Shown here piece by piece: positions 1 through 9,009 of a DNA stretch of 47,672 bases; the first letter of the stretch is position 1, and each line of letters begins with the position of its first letter. The DNA lies in NCBI RefSeq assembly GCF_014841215.1, contig NZ_JACYTR010000034.1, forward strand, positions 1 through 47,672, given 5' to 3'. The DNA comes from Pseudomarimonas arenosa (lineage in GTDB: Bacteria; Pseudomonadota; Gammaproteobacteria; Xanthomonadales; Xanthomonadaceae). Below the pieces are notes generated by a model. That model was not told the DNA's origin, did no database searches, and saw only the letters and a list, made by a program, of their open reading frames with translations. The position numbers and the translations under genes were made by a program.

Positions 1-963
1 GGTCAGTCGTCCCTGCGAATCCTTGCTGTAGATGTAGACCTTTCCTTCGGAGTCCGTCACCTTGGTCAGGCCCACGACGCTGAGATCGATGATGACGCTC
101 TGGCCGCCGTCTCGATTGATCGTGATGCGCCTATCTGCCCCAGCACCGTCGAGAACATAGGAGTACGTCCACGACAGGCCGTGAGTGTTGATGATCTTGC
201 TGACACGAAGATCAGGCCCGAAATGGATGGCGCTATCGTCGTCACGCAGCAACATGTAGCCGCCATCGACGCTGCGCGTCATGTAGGAGAACCGATCGCC
301 TTTCAGCTCCCAGCGCGAAATGGTTCCCGGCATTTTTTCATATTTGAATTGCTGCCCTTGATTCATCTGAACCAGCAGCGATGTGCCGCGGAGGGTCAGC
401 GACACTTCGAGATTACTGGTCCAGCCGCGACCGAACCAACCACCCGGCGATCGCATGGCAGCACCGGCAGAGTAATGCCGAACCAGCCCGAGCCCCATGT
501 CGCCTTCAGCGTGGAAGTCGGCGTCGTGTCGCAGCTTGTTGCCCGAGCGGTAGGCCACCGGGTTGGCTGAGGCTTCGCACGGATCCTCCGGCATATGGTC
601 TGGCAGTGAAATCTCTCCGAGCTCCCCACTGAGCGGCTCCAAGAAACTTCCCAAGTCGAAAGGCCGATGTGTCGAACCCCAGCCGGTCGGCCGGGGCCAG
701 TAGGTAGCACTCACCTCGACTTCGTCCATCGGCGTCCCTCGGTCGGTGTCGTCCCCTTTGGACTGAGGAGCCGAGCCTACGAGCTCGATCTTGCTGGCCG
801 TGTTTGCCGAGGCAGCGCTGGCACCGACCATGCCGCAAATCAAGGTCCAGCGGCAGGCTCTCAGCAGCGCGTTGCTCAGGATCGAGCGCCTAATTTGATT
901 GAAGGCGTTGCCCTGATAGGAGACAGCTAGGTCAGCATCGAGCGGTTTTGTAAGATTTTTCAC
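1..963 (-). CDS. RHS-repeat protein, N-terminal part, cut by the left edge of the window
   Basis: An open minus-strand frame runs from about 963 to position 1 without a stop. Read in order it gives a hydrophobic segment ending in Ala-x-Ala (GMVGASAASA, a probable signal peptide), a linker, then NPVAYRSGNKLRHDADF, GLGLVRHYS and GWFGRGWTSNLEVSL. These are the usual entry to RHS/YD-repeat shells (the 'NPV..GNK...Y' and 'GW...' motifs before the repeats). The last visible residues (VTDSEGKVYIYSKDSQGRLT) look like a first YD-type repeat. RHS proteins are large secreted or surface beta-cage proteins, often toxin carriers. The repeat array and any C-terminal toxin lie outside the window. There is no ATG before the signal-like segment. 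GTG at 963 is the outermost simple choice and has no good Shine-Dalgarno, so the start is uncertain and a 5' truncation is possible. Confidence 0.6.
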   Translation of the reverse strand, partial: MKNLTKPLDADLAVSYQGNAFNQIRRSILSNALLRACRWTLICGMVGASAASANTASKIELVGSAPQSKGDDTDRGTPMDEVEVSATYWPRPTGWGSTHRPFDLGSFLEPLSGELGEISLPDHMPEDPCEASANPVAYRSGNKLRHDADFHAEGDMGLGLVRHYSAGAAMRSPGGWFGRGWTSNLEVSLTLRGTSLLVQMNQGQQFKYEKMPGTISRWELKGDRFSYMTRSVDGGYMLLRDDDSAIHFGPDLRVSKIINTHGLSWTYSYVLDGAGADRRITINRDGGQSVIIDLSVVGLTKVTDSEGKVYIYSKDSQGRLT

Positions 964-1565
964 AGCGGTAGCCAAGTCGAAGTTTGGAGGAACAGGAGCG
1001 AGCGAAAGCGAGCGGCACGACCCTAGATCGTGCAGGCGGCTTGATCGCAGAAAAGAAGAACTGGAGAGTTCCGACCGAGGTCTGGTGGCGCCGAGTTCGG
1101 GAGAGACTCAAGCCATCGGCAACGTCGGCTCAAAAATTCGGCGTGAATGCTATGTGATGGGGGGGTAACGCAATAGCATCTGGGCGCTTTTTTGTGTGAA
1201 CTAGTTCACATCGGATAGAGCCGCGACGGGAGACGGCAGCAGGATAGGGCGAATCTTGACGTCTTGGCCCGCCAACCGGGCGCATGATGAGGCCATCGAA
1301 TCCATAACACATGGTTTAGACACCAGTCGCAACCTCACGCGACCCAGGACGATCGCAATGCAGACGATCAAAGGCGCGCGCAGAAAACCCGCTACCGACG
1401 TGGGTTGAGAAGCAAGATGGCGGGCCAGGGCCCGCCCTACGCTGGCATCCCACATAACCGAACGTTTCACCAGACCGCCCTACGACCCGCCTGTAAAGCC
1501 GATACGTCCGAAAGCAACCAGCCGATCGCCTTCGGCGTGGTTGAAATCGTGATGGCGGGCCAACC
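964..1565. other. Gene-poor interval with a GC-rich palindrome
   Basis: No convincing coding frame is seen on either strand in these 600 bases; the short open frames overlap one another and show no family motif. The clearest structure is a palindrome at 1419-1436, GGCGGGCC-AG-GGCCCGCC. Part of it (GATGGCGGGCCA) recurs near 1552-1563, just beyond the stop of the next gene. It may act as a REP-like element or a transcription end for the gene reading leftward from 3824, but no T-tract follows it. Confidence 0.45.
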
Positions 1566-3824
1566 CTACCCTACCCCAGCTCGCGAGCGCAGCCAGGCCC
1601 AGCCGCCGACCAGCATGCCGCCCAACAGCAACAACAAACCGCGCCAGTCGTAGCTAGGAATCACCGCAGGAGGCGCAATCGCAATACCGTTGGCCGGAAT
1701 GGTGACTGTGGCACTGGCATTCGTCCCCAGTGTGGCTCCACCTTGCGGGTTGCTCAGGGCAATGCTGAAGGTCTCGGCAGGCTCGGTCAGTGCGTCGGCA
1801 TTCACCGTGATCACAAACGATTGATTGCCGGCCACCCCATCGCCCCAGTTCAGCGTGCCGTTGCTACTGACATAGTCGCCAGGCGCCATCGCCGTACCGT
1901 CGGCGGTGGCGAACTGCGCACTCACCGCGCCATCGCTGCCGCCGCTGCGCACCGCATTGATGGTCAGCATGGCCTTGCCGGGCGTGCCTTCCACGATGGT
2001 GTAGGCCGCTTGCTCGAGCTGGATCGAGCCAGGCATCGGCGCCAGCGCATCCTCGCTGACAATGGTGACGGTCGCAGTGGTCGATTCCGACAGGCCTAAT
2101 CCACCCAGCGGATTCGATAGCGTGACCTCAAAGGTCTCGTCAGCCTCGATGTCAGGGTCATCGAGTATCGTCACCACAATCTGTTTCGCTGCGCTGTCGC
2201 CACTGGCCCAGTTCAAGGTGCCAGAATTGCTGCTGTAATCGCTGCCTGCTGTCGCCGTACCGCCGCCGGTGGTGAAATCCAGGCTGACCGCGCCGTCGCT
2301 GCCAGCGCTACGGTTGACGCTCAGCGTCACTGAACCTGCCGTTTCGTTGACATTGGCAGTCAGGCTGTCGAAGCTGGCAGTGCCGGGATTGACCTCCACG
2401 GCACCGATATCGATCTGGCTTCCCAGGATTCGCGCCGAACCACGCTGATCGCTGCCGGGCGCACCGACAATGGCCGGGTCGCCGGCATTGATCACCACGC
2501 TGCCGGCGGCCGGCAAATGGGTAAAGGTCGCTCCACCGTTGTCCTGCAACGGGCCAAGCTGTGGGTCGGCGGGCGCGGCGTTGCCCATTCCGCTGAATGG
2601 ATAGGAGGTCGCCGTCTCAAGCAGGGAGAAATTCAGCGTCAGCGCCGGTCCGCCACCGGCGCCCGCCAGCTCCTCGTTGACGCCGTTGGCCAGATTGTCG
2701 GCGAGCAAGGTGTGATCGACGGTCAGTGACTGCACCATGCCCTTGCCCGTGCCGCGCCAACGCAGGTGATTCTCGCGCGCCACCTGCAAGCCTTGGTGCC
2801 TGCCGCCACGGTTGCGGGTGCTGGCTCGGCCCTGGCGAAGTCCGCCTGCGGCCAGATACAGGCCACCGCCGTCGTTGGAAGCAGTGTTGCCGGCAATCGT
2901 GCTGTGGGCGATGCGATTGCCGACGCCGTAGATCGCCGACAAGTAGATGCCACCGGCATCGCCGCTCGAGGCAGTGTTGTTGCTGATGGTGCTGTTGACC
3001 ACCCCGATCGGGCCGTTCACATTGAACACCGACATGCCAGCATCAGCTTGTGCGGAATTGCCGGAAACCGTGCTGCTGCTAATCGTAACTGCGCCCACGG
3101 CATTCAGCAGCAATCCGCCGCCAAAGTAATAACCCTCGTTGCCGACCAGCGAACTGTTGCTGATGGTGACATCGCCGTCAGCGCCGGTCACCGAGACGCC
3201 GCCGCCATACAGATACGAATAATTGTTCTCCACCCGCGAATCGCTGAGGCTGAACGCCACATCCGAACCATCGACGCCGATTCCGCCGCCGAGGGCGAAG
3301 GCATCACAATCGCTGACCGCCACCCGCTGCAGCGAGACTGTGGCGTTGTTCACCATCAGGCAGCCGCCCACCTGCTGGTCGAACTGCGATCCGAAGGCGT
3401 AGCCGTTGACCAGGCTGAGGTCGGAAATGCTGACGCTGGACATGCCCAGACTGCCGACGTACAGCACCTGCGAACTGTCATTGCCGGAGACCGCCAGGGT
3501 GGCCGTGCCGGGCCCGCTGATGGTGACACCGTCCTGGATGTCGATGCGACCACTGGTGAGGGTAATCGTGCCAGTGACCGAGCTGTCGAACAGGACCAGG
3601 TCATCGCCCATCGCCGCATTGGCATCAGCGATCGCCTGGCGCAGGCTGCCGGCGCCGGCATCGTCGGTATTGGTGACGGTAAACGTCGCGGCAGCGGCGG
3701 GTTGTGCCGCCCACATCGCGCCGAGTGCTGCCAATACCGCGGTAGGCAAGGCCAGCCGTTGGCCAGCGCGCGCTGGCAACGCAAGCGCAGCCGGCAAGTG
3801 ACGGATGGAAAACGTGTTCTGCAT
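1566..3824 (-). CDS. Secreted CSLREA/polymorphic-repeat protein with two Calx-beta domains and a C-terminal membrane anchor
   Basis: This 752-residue protein begins with a long signal peptide (hydrophobic stretch ending AAQPAAAA, about residue 48). The motif FTVTNTDDAGAGSLRQAI follows, typical of CSLREA/choice-of-anchor proteins. Residues about 70-440 are beta-helix-type repeats with recurring 'S.NTA...GGG' turns. Two Calx-beta domains follow (about 480-590 and 605-715), each with a TA..G.DY..SNGTLNW..G segment. The C-terminus has Pro-Ser-Tyr-Asp-Trp, a run of leucines and an Arg-rich tail, resembling IPTL-CTERM-type sorting signals. It probably sits on the cell surface, perhaps in adhesion; the function is inferred. 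The ATG at 3824 has AGGGGGAG just upstream. Around 2740-2860 the protein turns abruptly Arg-rich (GGLRQGRASTRNRGGRHQG), unlike the rest. Confidence 0.8.
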   Translation of the reverse strand: MQNTFSIRHLPAALALPARAGQRLALPTAVLAALGAMWAAQPAAAATFTVTNTDDAGAGSLRQAIADANAAMGDDLVLFDSSVTGTITLTSGRIDIQDGVTISGPGTATLAVSGNDSSQVLYVGSLGMSSVSISDLSLVNGYAFGSQFDQQVGGCLMVNNATVSLQRVAVSDCDAFALGGGIGVDGSDVAFSLSDSRVENNYSYLYGGGVSVTGADGDVTISNSSLVGNEGYYFGGGLLLNAVGAVTISSSTVSGNSAQADAGMSVFNVNGPIGVVNSTISNNTASSGDAGGIYLSAIYGVGNRIAHSTIAGNTASNDGGGLYLAAGGLRQGRASTRNRGGRHQGLQVARENHLRWRGTGKGMVQSLTVDHTLLADNLANGVNEELAGAGGGPALTLNFSLLETATSYPFSGMGNAAPADPQLGPLQDNGGATFTHLPAAGSVVINAGDPAIVGAPGSDQRGSARILGSQIDIGAVEVNPGTASFDSLTANVNETAGSVTLSVNRSAGSDGAVSLDFTTGGGTATAGSDYSSNSGTLNWASGDSAAKQIVVTILDDPDIEADETFEVTLSNPLGGLGLSESTTATVTIVSEDALAPMPGSIQLEQAAYTIVEGTPGKAMLTINAVRSGGSDGAVSAQFATADGTAMAPGDYVSSNGTLNWGDGVAGNQSFVITVNADALTEPAETFSIALSNPQGGATLGTNASATVTIPANGIAIAPPAVIPSYDWRGLLLLLGGMLVGGWAWLRSRAGVG

Positions 3825-3947
3825 GACTCCCCCTGGAAAGCTACAACTCGCGCGTCTTCACGAGCACGCGACATTGGGCGCTCATGCGCTCGTCGGGTCA
3901 AGGGGCAGCCCGACAATCTCGTCATCGCGTCGCGGGCGCTTTCTCGC

Positions 3948-4925
3948 TCAGCCTCGCGGCGGATGACGCGGCAAGTCGATCAGAATCCGCGCGCCGCCAA
4001 GCGAACTGCGTCCGCAGTTTGCCGAACCGCCGTGGCGCTCGGCAATCTGACGCACCAGGGCCAAACCGAGACCCACGCCAACGTTTTCTTGCCGCCCACC
4101 GATGCGAAAGAAGGGTTGGAACACGTGCTCGACGTCGAGTTCGGGAATTCCCGCGCCGGAATCCTCCACGCTAAGCTGCAATCGGCCCGGATCCGCCGCA
4201 ACACCGAGGCGGACCGGCGGCGCGCCGTACCGCTTTGCGTTTTCCAGCAAATTGCGGATCAGTCTGCGCATCAGCTTGCGGTCGGCATCCAGACGCAAGC
4301 CGGTTCGACCTTCAATCCTGATGTCGAGCTCTGCGTAGCGTGACGCTTCCTCGGCAACCAAGGCAAGCGGATCAAGATCCGTTTCGTAGTTCAGAGGCAG
4401 TGCCGAATCCAACCGACTGGAGAGCAGGATCTCCTCCAGCAAGTCGTCCAGCTCATGCAGATCCCGAATCAGGTCTTGTCTTCGCTTCGAATCGGCCTTG
4501 TCGACAACCAGTTCCACCCCAAGACGAATTCTGGCCAACGGGGTGCGCAACTCGTGGCTCGCGTTAGCCAGCAAGGCTCGGTGCAATTGCACGTTCTCTT
4601 CGATTCGCGCGGCGGCCTCGTTGAATCCACGCGCCAAGTCTGCGATTTCGTCATGCCCTTCCACCGGCGCTCGCCGTTGCAGATTGCCTCGCCCGAAATC
4701 GGTCACCGCTTCGCTCAACCTTGCTAGTCGGGACGAAATGCGCCTCGCCAACGGGTAGGCAAGGATGCTGATTAACATGGCGACCCCGATCAATAGCAAG
4801 GTGCCGTCAGCAAAGCTCAGGCCCTGCATACCATGGCGAATGCTCATGCCCAGCAACAAGTACAAGAGAAGGGAGGCCAGCAGGAGCAGATAGAAACGCT
4901 GGAACAGATGCGTCAACTTGAGCAC
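3948..4925 (-). CDS. Sensor histidine kinase, HAMP-HisKA-HATPase (RstB/CpxA class)
   Basis: A 325-residue inner-membrane kinase. Two hydrophobic segments (about 11-27 and 42-58) are separated by only some 15 residues, so there is almost no periplasmic domain. A HAMP linker follows (about 58-110), then the HisKA H-box NASHELRTPLARIR with phospho-acceptor His124. The ATP-binding domain shows the N-box NLLENAKRYG, the G1 box VEDSGAGIPE and the G2 box GVGLGLALV. It starts 2 bases after the stop of the response regulator and is the last gene of a three-gene minus-strand operon. With so little periplasmic sequence, sensing may depend on the membrane segments or on the periplasmic protein encoded first in the operon (inference). 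Confidence 0.92.
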   Translation of the reverse strand: MLKLTHLFQRFYLLLLASLLLYLLLGMSIRHGMQGLSFADGTLLLIGVAMLISILAYPLARRISSRLARLSEAVTDFGRGNLQRRAPVEGHDEIADLARGFNEAAARIEENVQLHRALLANASHELRTPLARIRLGVELVVDKADSKRRQDLIRDLHELDDLLEEILLSSRLDSALPLNYETDLDPLALVAEEASRYAELDIRIEGRTGLRLDADRKLMRRLIRNLLENAKRYGAPPVRLGVAADPGRLQLSVEDSGAGIPELDVEHVFQPFFRIGGRQENVGVGLGLALVRQIAERHGGSANCGRSSLGGARILIDLPRHPPRG

Positions 4926-4927
4926 GA

Positions 4928-5632
4928 CTACTCCTGCGATCGAGCAAACAGGTAGCCCACCCCGCGCAAGGTGAGAATACGGGTGGGTTGCTTGGGATTG
5001 TCTTCCAGCAGCTGACGCAGTTTGGACACATGCACATCGATCGAGCGATCCAGGCTTTCGGCGCTCTGGCCGCGTAGCGACTCGAGCAGAAAGTCGCGAC
5101 TCAATACGCGCCCTGCATGCTCTGCCAGAATTCTGAGCAATGCGAACTGGTGCGCAGTGAGCGGCACCGGCTCGCCATCCTGGCGAACCTGAAACGCATC
5201 GCGGTCGATCTCAAGTCGGCCAAAGCGCAGGATCGGCTGAGTCTCGCTGGCGGCTGATTGGCTGCCGCGGCGCATGACAGCGCGCACCCGCGCCAGCAAC
5301 TCGCGTGGATCAAACGGCTTGCTCAAGTAGTCATCGGCACCTAGCTCCAGACCGATGACACGATCGGTAGTGTCACCGCGTGCCGTGAGCATCAGAACGG
5401 GCAAGTGTCTAAGCGTTGGCTCACCCCGAATTCGGCGGCAAACGTCAAGACCGTCGGCATCGGGCAGCATCAGGTCAAGAATCAGCGCATCGAAGCCCCC
5501 GCCCGCAAGGCGGGCGAGAGCATCGTTGGCCGAGAACGCGTGACTTAGTTCAACGCCATTGGCGCCGAGATAATCGATCAGCATCTGGGCCAGCCGACGA
5601 TCGTCTTCCAATAGGAGAACTCTTGCGCTCAT
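4928..5632 (-). CDS. OmpR-family response regulator (RstA/CpxR-like)
   Basis: A 234-residue regulator. The receiver domain (1-118) has acidic residues Glu9-Asp10-Asp11, phospho-acceptor Asp53 in LILDLMLPD, and Lys105 in LSKPFDP. The C-terminal winged helix (about 135-232) carries SLDRSIDVHVSKLRQLL and ends ILTLRGVGYLF, the hallmark of OmpR/PhoB DNA-binding domains. It is the middle gene of the operon, 15 bases after the periplasmic protein gene and 2 bases before the kinase gene. A CpxR-like box lies upstream of the operon, so autoregulation is plausible. The exact subfamily cannot be fixed from the sequence alone. Confidence 0.93.
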   Translation of the reverse strand: MSARVLLLEDDRRLAQMLIDYLGANGVELSHAFSANDALARLAGGGFDALILDLMLPDADGLDVCRRIRGEPTLRHLPVLMLTARGDTTDRVIGLELGADDYLSKPFDPRELLARVRAVMRRGSQSAASETQPILRFGRLEIDRDAFQVRQDGEPVPLTAHQFALLRILAEHAGRVLSRDFLLESLRGQSAESLDRSIDVHVSKLRQLLEDNPKQPTRILTLRGVGYLFARSQE

Positions 5633-5647
5633 TAGATCTGTCGACCG

Positions 5648-6109
5648 TCAATGATTGAAACGTCGCTTTTGCTCCGGCGTCAGACTGTCGGCCGCATCCG
5701 CTAGAAAGCGCAGGTAGCGCTGGCTGCTTTGCTCAACAAGGGCCAACTGTGCGGCGACGATCTGATCCCGATCTTCGCTGCTCGCCCTGCCGCCGACCAG
5801 TGCCAAGTGCAAATCTCGTTGACCCTGCGAGTACTCGCCCTGCAAGGCCAGGAGCTCAGCCGATGCAGTGCTGGCGGTCGAGACCAAGCGACAATCCGCA
5901 CCCGCATCGATCACCTCACAGACATGGGCGGCCAGACGTTCGGCTCGCCCTGCGAGCTGACTCGGGCTGCCGGTGATGGACAGCAGATCAGGATCGTGTG
6001 GGGCGGAATGTGCAGCGGAGTGAACATGGCCATGCACTGCCATCGCCGCGCCGCCCAGCAGCAGTCCGCAGCAAGTACCCATCAACATGTGTCGCAGTTG
6101 CCATTGCAT
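5648..6109 (-). CDS. Spy/CpxP-like periplasmic stress or metal-responsive protein
   Basis: A 153-residue protein. ATG at 6109 is chosen because GAGGA lies 7 bases upstream and an Arg-Met-Leu...Cys-Cys hydrophobic signal segment follows directly; a longer in-frame start at 6292 would overlap the spoVR 3' end. After the signal comes a His-rich stretch (HGHVHSAAHSAPHDP), a Cys pair (CEVIDAGADC) and a helical region ending in SLTPEQKRRF, which matches the LTxxQ motif of the Spy/CpxP/ZraP superfamily. These proteins are periplasmic chaperones or modulators that dampen an envelope two-component system, and the His-rich segment suggests metal binding. Being first in an operon with a regulator and kinase fits that role. 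The family call rests on the LTxxQ motif and context. Confidence 0.65.
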   Translation of the reverse strand: MQWQLRHMLMGTCCGLLLGGAAMAVHGHVHSAAHSAPHDPDLLSITGSPSQLAGRAERLAAHVCEVIDAGADCRLVSTASTASAELLALQGEYSQGQRDLHLALVGGRASSEDRDQIVAAQLALVEQSSQRYLRFLADAADSLTPEQKRRFNH

Positions 6110-6184
6110 ATCGAAGTCCTCGTTGGCGGGAAGGTTCCCGACCCCAAGCATCCTGGGACTCGATTTGCACTTGATGTGTCGAAG

Positions 6185-6199
6185 GTTAAGAAGTGTAAA
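6185..6199 (+). promoter_or_regulatory. CpxR-like operator upstream of the spy/cpxP-like operon
   Basis: The + strand reads GTTAA-GAAGT-GTAAA, which differs by one base from the CpxR consensus GTAAA-N5-GTAAA. It lies 76 bases upstream of the ATG at 6109, just before the stop of spoVR. The spacing and the presence of a CpxR/RstA-type regulator in the same operon support an autoregulatory site. Chance occurrence of a one-mismatch 10-base motif is not negligible. Confidence 0.45.
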
Positions 6200-6204
6200 G
6201 GGAG

Positions 6205-7725
6205 CTAATGCCGCTTGTCGTAGCTGCACTCCAGGCGCTTGACGATCGCGCCCTCGGCGTTCACCGATTCCAGATTCACCGCAAAGCGCCATAGCCGGGC
6301 GATGTGCTTCATCACCTCCTGCGAATCATCGTGCAGGGGGCGGCCGTGGTGCTGGAAGTGGCGCAGGGTGAGGTGGCGGTTACCGCGAATATCCACATCC
6401 CAGACCTGGATGTCGGGGTCGCGGGCGGCCAGGTTGTATTGCTCGCTGAGCAGACGGCGTACTTCGCGGTAGCCGACTTCGTCGTGGATAGCGGTGACTT
6501 GCAGCTCGGGGTTTTCCGGGTTGTCGAGCAGGCTGAAGAAGCGAAAATCGCGCATCACCTGCGGTGAAAGAAATTGCGCGACGAAACTCTCGTCGCGATA
6601 GTTGCGCATCACGTAGTCGAGCGTCTTCAGCCAGTCGCTGCCGGCGATGTCCGGGAACCACTCGCGGTCTTCGTCGGTGGGTGTCTCACAGATGCGCCGT
6701 ATGTCGCGCATCATGGCAAAGCCCAGGGCATATGGATTGACCCCGTTGTACCAGCGATCGTGCACGCCGGGCTGATACACCACATTGGTATGTGAGCTGA
6801 GGATCTCCAGCATGTAGCCGTCGCTTACCACCCCTTGGTCGTACAAGGTGTTAAGCAGGGTGTAATGCCAGAAGGTGGCCCAGCCTTCGTTCATCACCTG
6901 GGTCTGACGCTGCGGATAGAAATACTGGGCGATCTTGCGCACGATGCGCACCACTTCGCGCTGCCAGTTCTCCAGTAGCGGCGCGTTCTTCTCGATGAAG
7001 TACAGCAGGTTCTCCTGCGGCTCCTTCGGGAAGCGTTCGCGCAACTGCACCGCTTCGCGTTCCGGCGTACTTGGCAAGGTGCGCCAGATGTCGTTGATCT
7101 GCGATTGCCGGTAGCGCTCGCGATCGGCACGACGACTAGCCTCCTCGGCCAGACTGAGCTTCTTCGGCCGCTTGTAGCGATCGACACCATGATTCATCAG
7201 CGCGTGACAGGCATCCAGCACTTCTTCCACGGCGTCGATGCCATGGCGCTCTTCGCATTCGTTGATGTAGTTCTTGGCGTAAACCAGATAGTCGATGATC
7301 GATGACGCATCCGTCCATGTCTTGAACAGATAGTTTCCCTTGAAGAAGCTGTTGTGACCATACGCGGCATGGGCAATCACCAGCGCCTGCATGGCCATGG
7401 TGTTCTCTTCCATCAGATAGGCGATGCAGGGATCGGAATTGATCACGATCTCGTAGGCCAGACCCATCTGACCGCGCTTGTAGCCACGCTCGGTGGCCAG
7501 GAACTGCTTGCCAAAACTCCAGTGCGGATAATTCACCGGCATGCCGACCGAGGCGTAGGCATCCATCATCTGCTCGGCGGTGATCAGCTCCAGCTGCACC
7601 GGGTAGGTATCCAGGTGATAGTCCGCTGCCACCCGGGCGATCTCGCGGTGATACTGCTCGATCAGCTCAAAACTCCACTCCGAAGGGGCGGGCAAGGCCT
7701 CATGGCGTTCCATCAGTGCGCTCAT
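6205..7725 (-). CDS. SpoVR family protein (YcgB homologue)
   Basis: A 506-residue cytoplasmic protein with the SpoVR-family signatures EWSFELIEQYHREIARVA near the N-terminus, YGHNSFFKGNYLF, MNEGWATFWHYTLLNTLYD and HTNVVYQPG. SpoVR/YcgB proteins have no firmly assigned biochemical activity; in Bacillus SpoVR is needed for spore cortex formation. Here the gene is third in yeaG-yeaH-spoVR, and its ATG overlaps the yeaH stop by four bases (ATGA), which implies translational coupling. This trio is widely conserved in proteobacteria and linked to stationary phase and nitrogen starvation. Length and both termini fit the family. Confidence 0.95.
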   Translation of the reverse strand: MSALMERHEALPAPSEWSFELIEQYHREIARVAADYHLDTYPVQLELITAEQMMDAYASVGMPVNYPHWSFGKQFLATERGYKRGQMGLAYEIVINSDPCIAYLMEENTMAMQALVIAHAAYGHNSFFKGNYLFKTWTDASSIIDYLVYAKNYINECEERHGIDAVEEVLDACHALMNHGVDRYKRPKKLSLAEEASRRADRERYRQSQINDIWRTLPSTPEREAVQLRERFPKEPQENLLYFIEKNAPLLENWQREVVRIVRKIAQYFYPQRQTQVMNEGWATFWHYTLLNTLYDQGVVSDGYMLEILSSHTNVVYQPGVHDRWYNGVNPYALGFAMMRDIRRICETPTDEDREWFPDIAGSDWLKTLDYVMRNYRDESFVAQFLSPQVMRDFRFFSLLDNPENPELQVTAIHDEVGYREVRRLLSEQYNLAARDPDIQVWDVDIRGNRHLTLRHFQHHGRPLHDDSQEVMKHIARLWRFAVNLESVNAEGAIVKRLECSYDKRH

Positions 7726-8996
7726 GCCTGTTGCACCTGTTTCTTGAACAGCTCACGAAATACCGGATAGATGTCGGCCGGCTGGCGGATCTTCTGCAGG
7801 GCAAAGTTCGGCACCCAGGGCTGCAGTCGGGCGTACTCGTCCCACAGGTTCTGGCCTGGCCCATCGCAGATCTCGACATAGGCGAAGTACTGGCACAGCG
7901 GCAGCAGCTTGTCGGCCAACAGGGTCTTGCAGGTCACTGAATCGTTATCCCAGTTGTCGCCATCCGAAGCCTGAGCGCCGTAGATGTTCCATTCTTCGAC
8001 CGGGTAACGCTTCTCGATCACCTGCAGCATCAGTTTCAGCGCCGAGGACACCACGGTGCCGCCGGTTTCGCGCGAATGGAAGAAGGTCTCCTCATCGACT
8101 TCCTGGGCCTGCGTGTGATGGCGAATAAACACCACATCGATGCGCTCGTAGACTCTCTCCAGGAACAGGTAGAGCAGGATGAAGAAGCGCTTGGCCATAT
8201 CCTTGCGCGATTCATCCATCGAACCGGACACGTCCATCAGGCAGAACATCACCGCCTGGTTGCTCGGCCGCGGCACATTCACCCGGTTGACGTAGCGCAG
8301 ATCGAACGGATCGAGGAAGGGTATACCGAGCAGGCGACCCTTCAGCACGTGCAGTCGCTCTTCCAGACGGGCAATGTCCTCGGCGCGATCGCCCGGATCG
8401 GCGCGCAAGGATGCCAACTCCTGCTCGACCACGTGGATCTTGCTCATCAGCGGGCCGGCCAGGGCAATACGCCGCCCGATTGCGCCTTTCAGACTGCGCA
8501 CGATATGCAGGTTGGTTGGCACGCCGTCGCTGGTGAACCCGGCCCGCACCCGATCGAACCTGCGCGGCTTGGAAAGATGCTCCTTGACCAGGTTGGGCAG
8601 CTCCAGCTCATCGAACAGGTAGTTCAGAAACTCCTGCTTGGAGAGAGTGAAGCTGAAATCGTCCTCGCCCTCACCGCTGTCGCTGGCCGAGCCCTGGCCA
8701 CTGCCATCGCCGCCACCACCGCGCGGTCGCGGGATGGTATCGCCAGCGACAAAATCATCATTGCCCGGATGCACGGCCTCCCAGACGCCGCCACGTCCAT
8801 GGTGAAACGTCGGCTCTCCGATGTCGCGCTTGGGAATATTGACCTTCTCGCCTTCACTGACATTGGTCACACTGCGATTGCGCACCGACTTCGCCACCGC
8901 CTCCTGAATCTGCCGCCGATAGCGCCGCAAGAACCTCTCGCGATTGATCGCGCTCTTGTTCTTCGGATTCAAACGGCGGTCGATGATTTGGGGCAT
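7722..8996 (-). CDS. yeaH: YeaH/YhbH family protein (DUF444, von Willebrand A-like)
   Basis: A 424-residue DUF444 protein. The N-terminus (IIDRRLNPKNKSAINRERFLRRYR) and the segment FHHGRGG...VHPGNDDFVAGDTIPRP are characteristic. A Gly/Ser-rich acidic linker follows, then a C-terminal vWA-like domain with the MIDAS motif DVSGSMDES. The protein is thought to act with the PrkA kinase encoded just upstream in stress survival; the mechanism is not established. The gene begins 166 bases after yeaG, across a repeat-rich spacer with strong hairpins, and overlaps spoVR by four bases. Confidence 0.95.
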   Translation of the reverse strand: MPQIIDRRLNPKNKSAINRERFLRRYRRQIQEAVAKSVRNRSVTNVSEGEKVNIPKRDIGEPTFHHGRGGVWEAVHPGNDDFVAGDTIPRPRGGGGDGSGQGSASDSGEGEDDFSFTLSKQEFLNYLFDELELPNLVKEHLSKPRRFDRVRAGFTSDGVPTNLHIVRSLKGAIGRRIALAGPLMSKIHVVEQELASLRADPGDRAEDIARLEERLHVLKGRLLGIPFLDPFDLRYVNRVNVPRPSNQAVMFCLMDVSGSMDESRKDMAKRFFILLYLFLERVYERIDVVFIRHHTQAQEVDEETFFHSRETGGTVVSSALKLMLQVIEKRYPVEEWNIYGAQASDGDNWDNDSVTCKTLLADKLLPLCQYFAYVEICDGPGQNLWDEYARLQPWVPNFALQKIRQPADIYPVFRELFKKQVQQA

Positions 8997-9009
8997 GGGT
9001 AAAGAGCCG

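Noticed and set aside
2766-4343. A 525-codon open frame on the + strand opposite the Calx-beta protein and the kinase
   Set aside because: It spans two well-supported minus-strand genes, has no family motif and mirrors their codon bias in a GC-rich genome.
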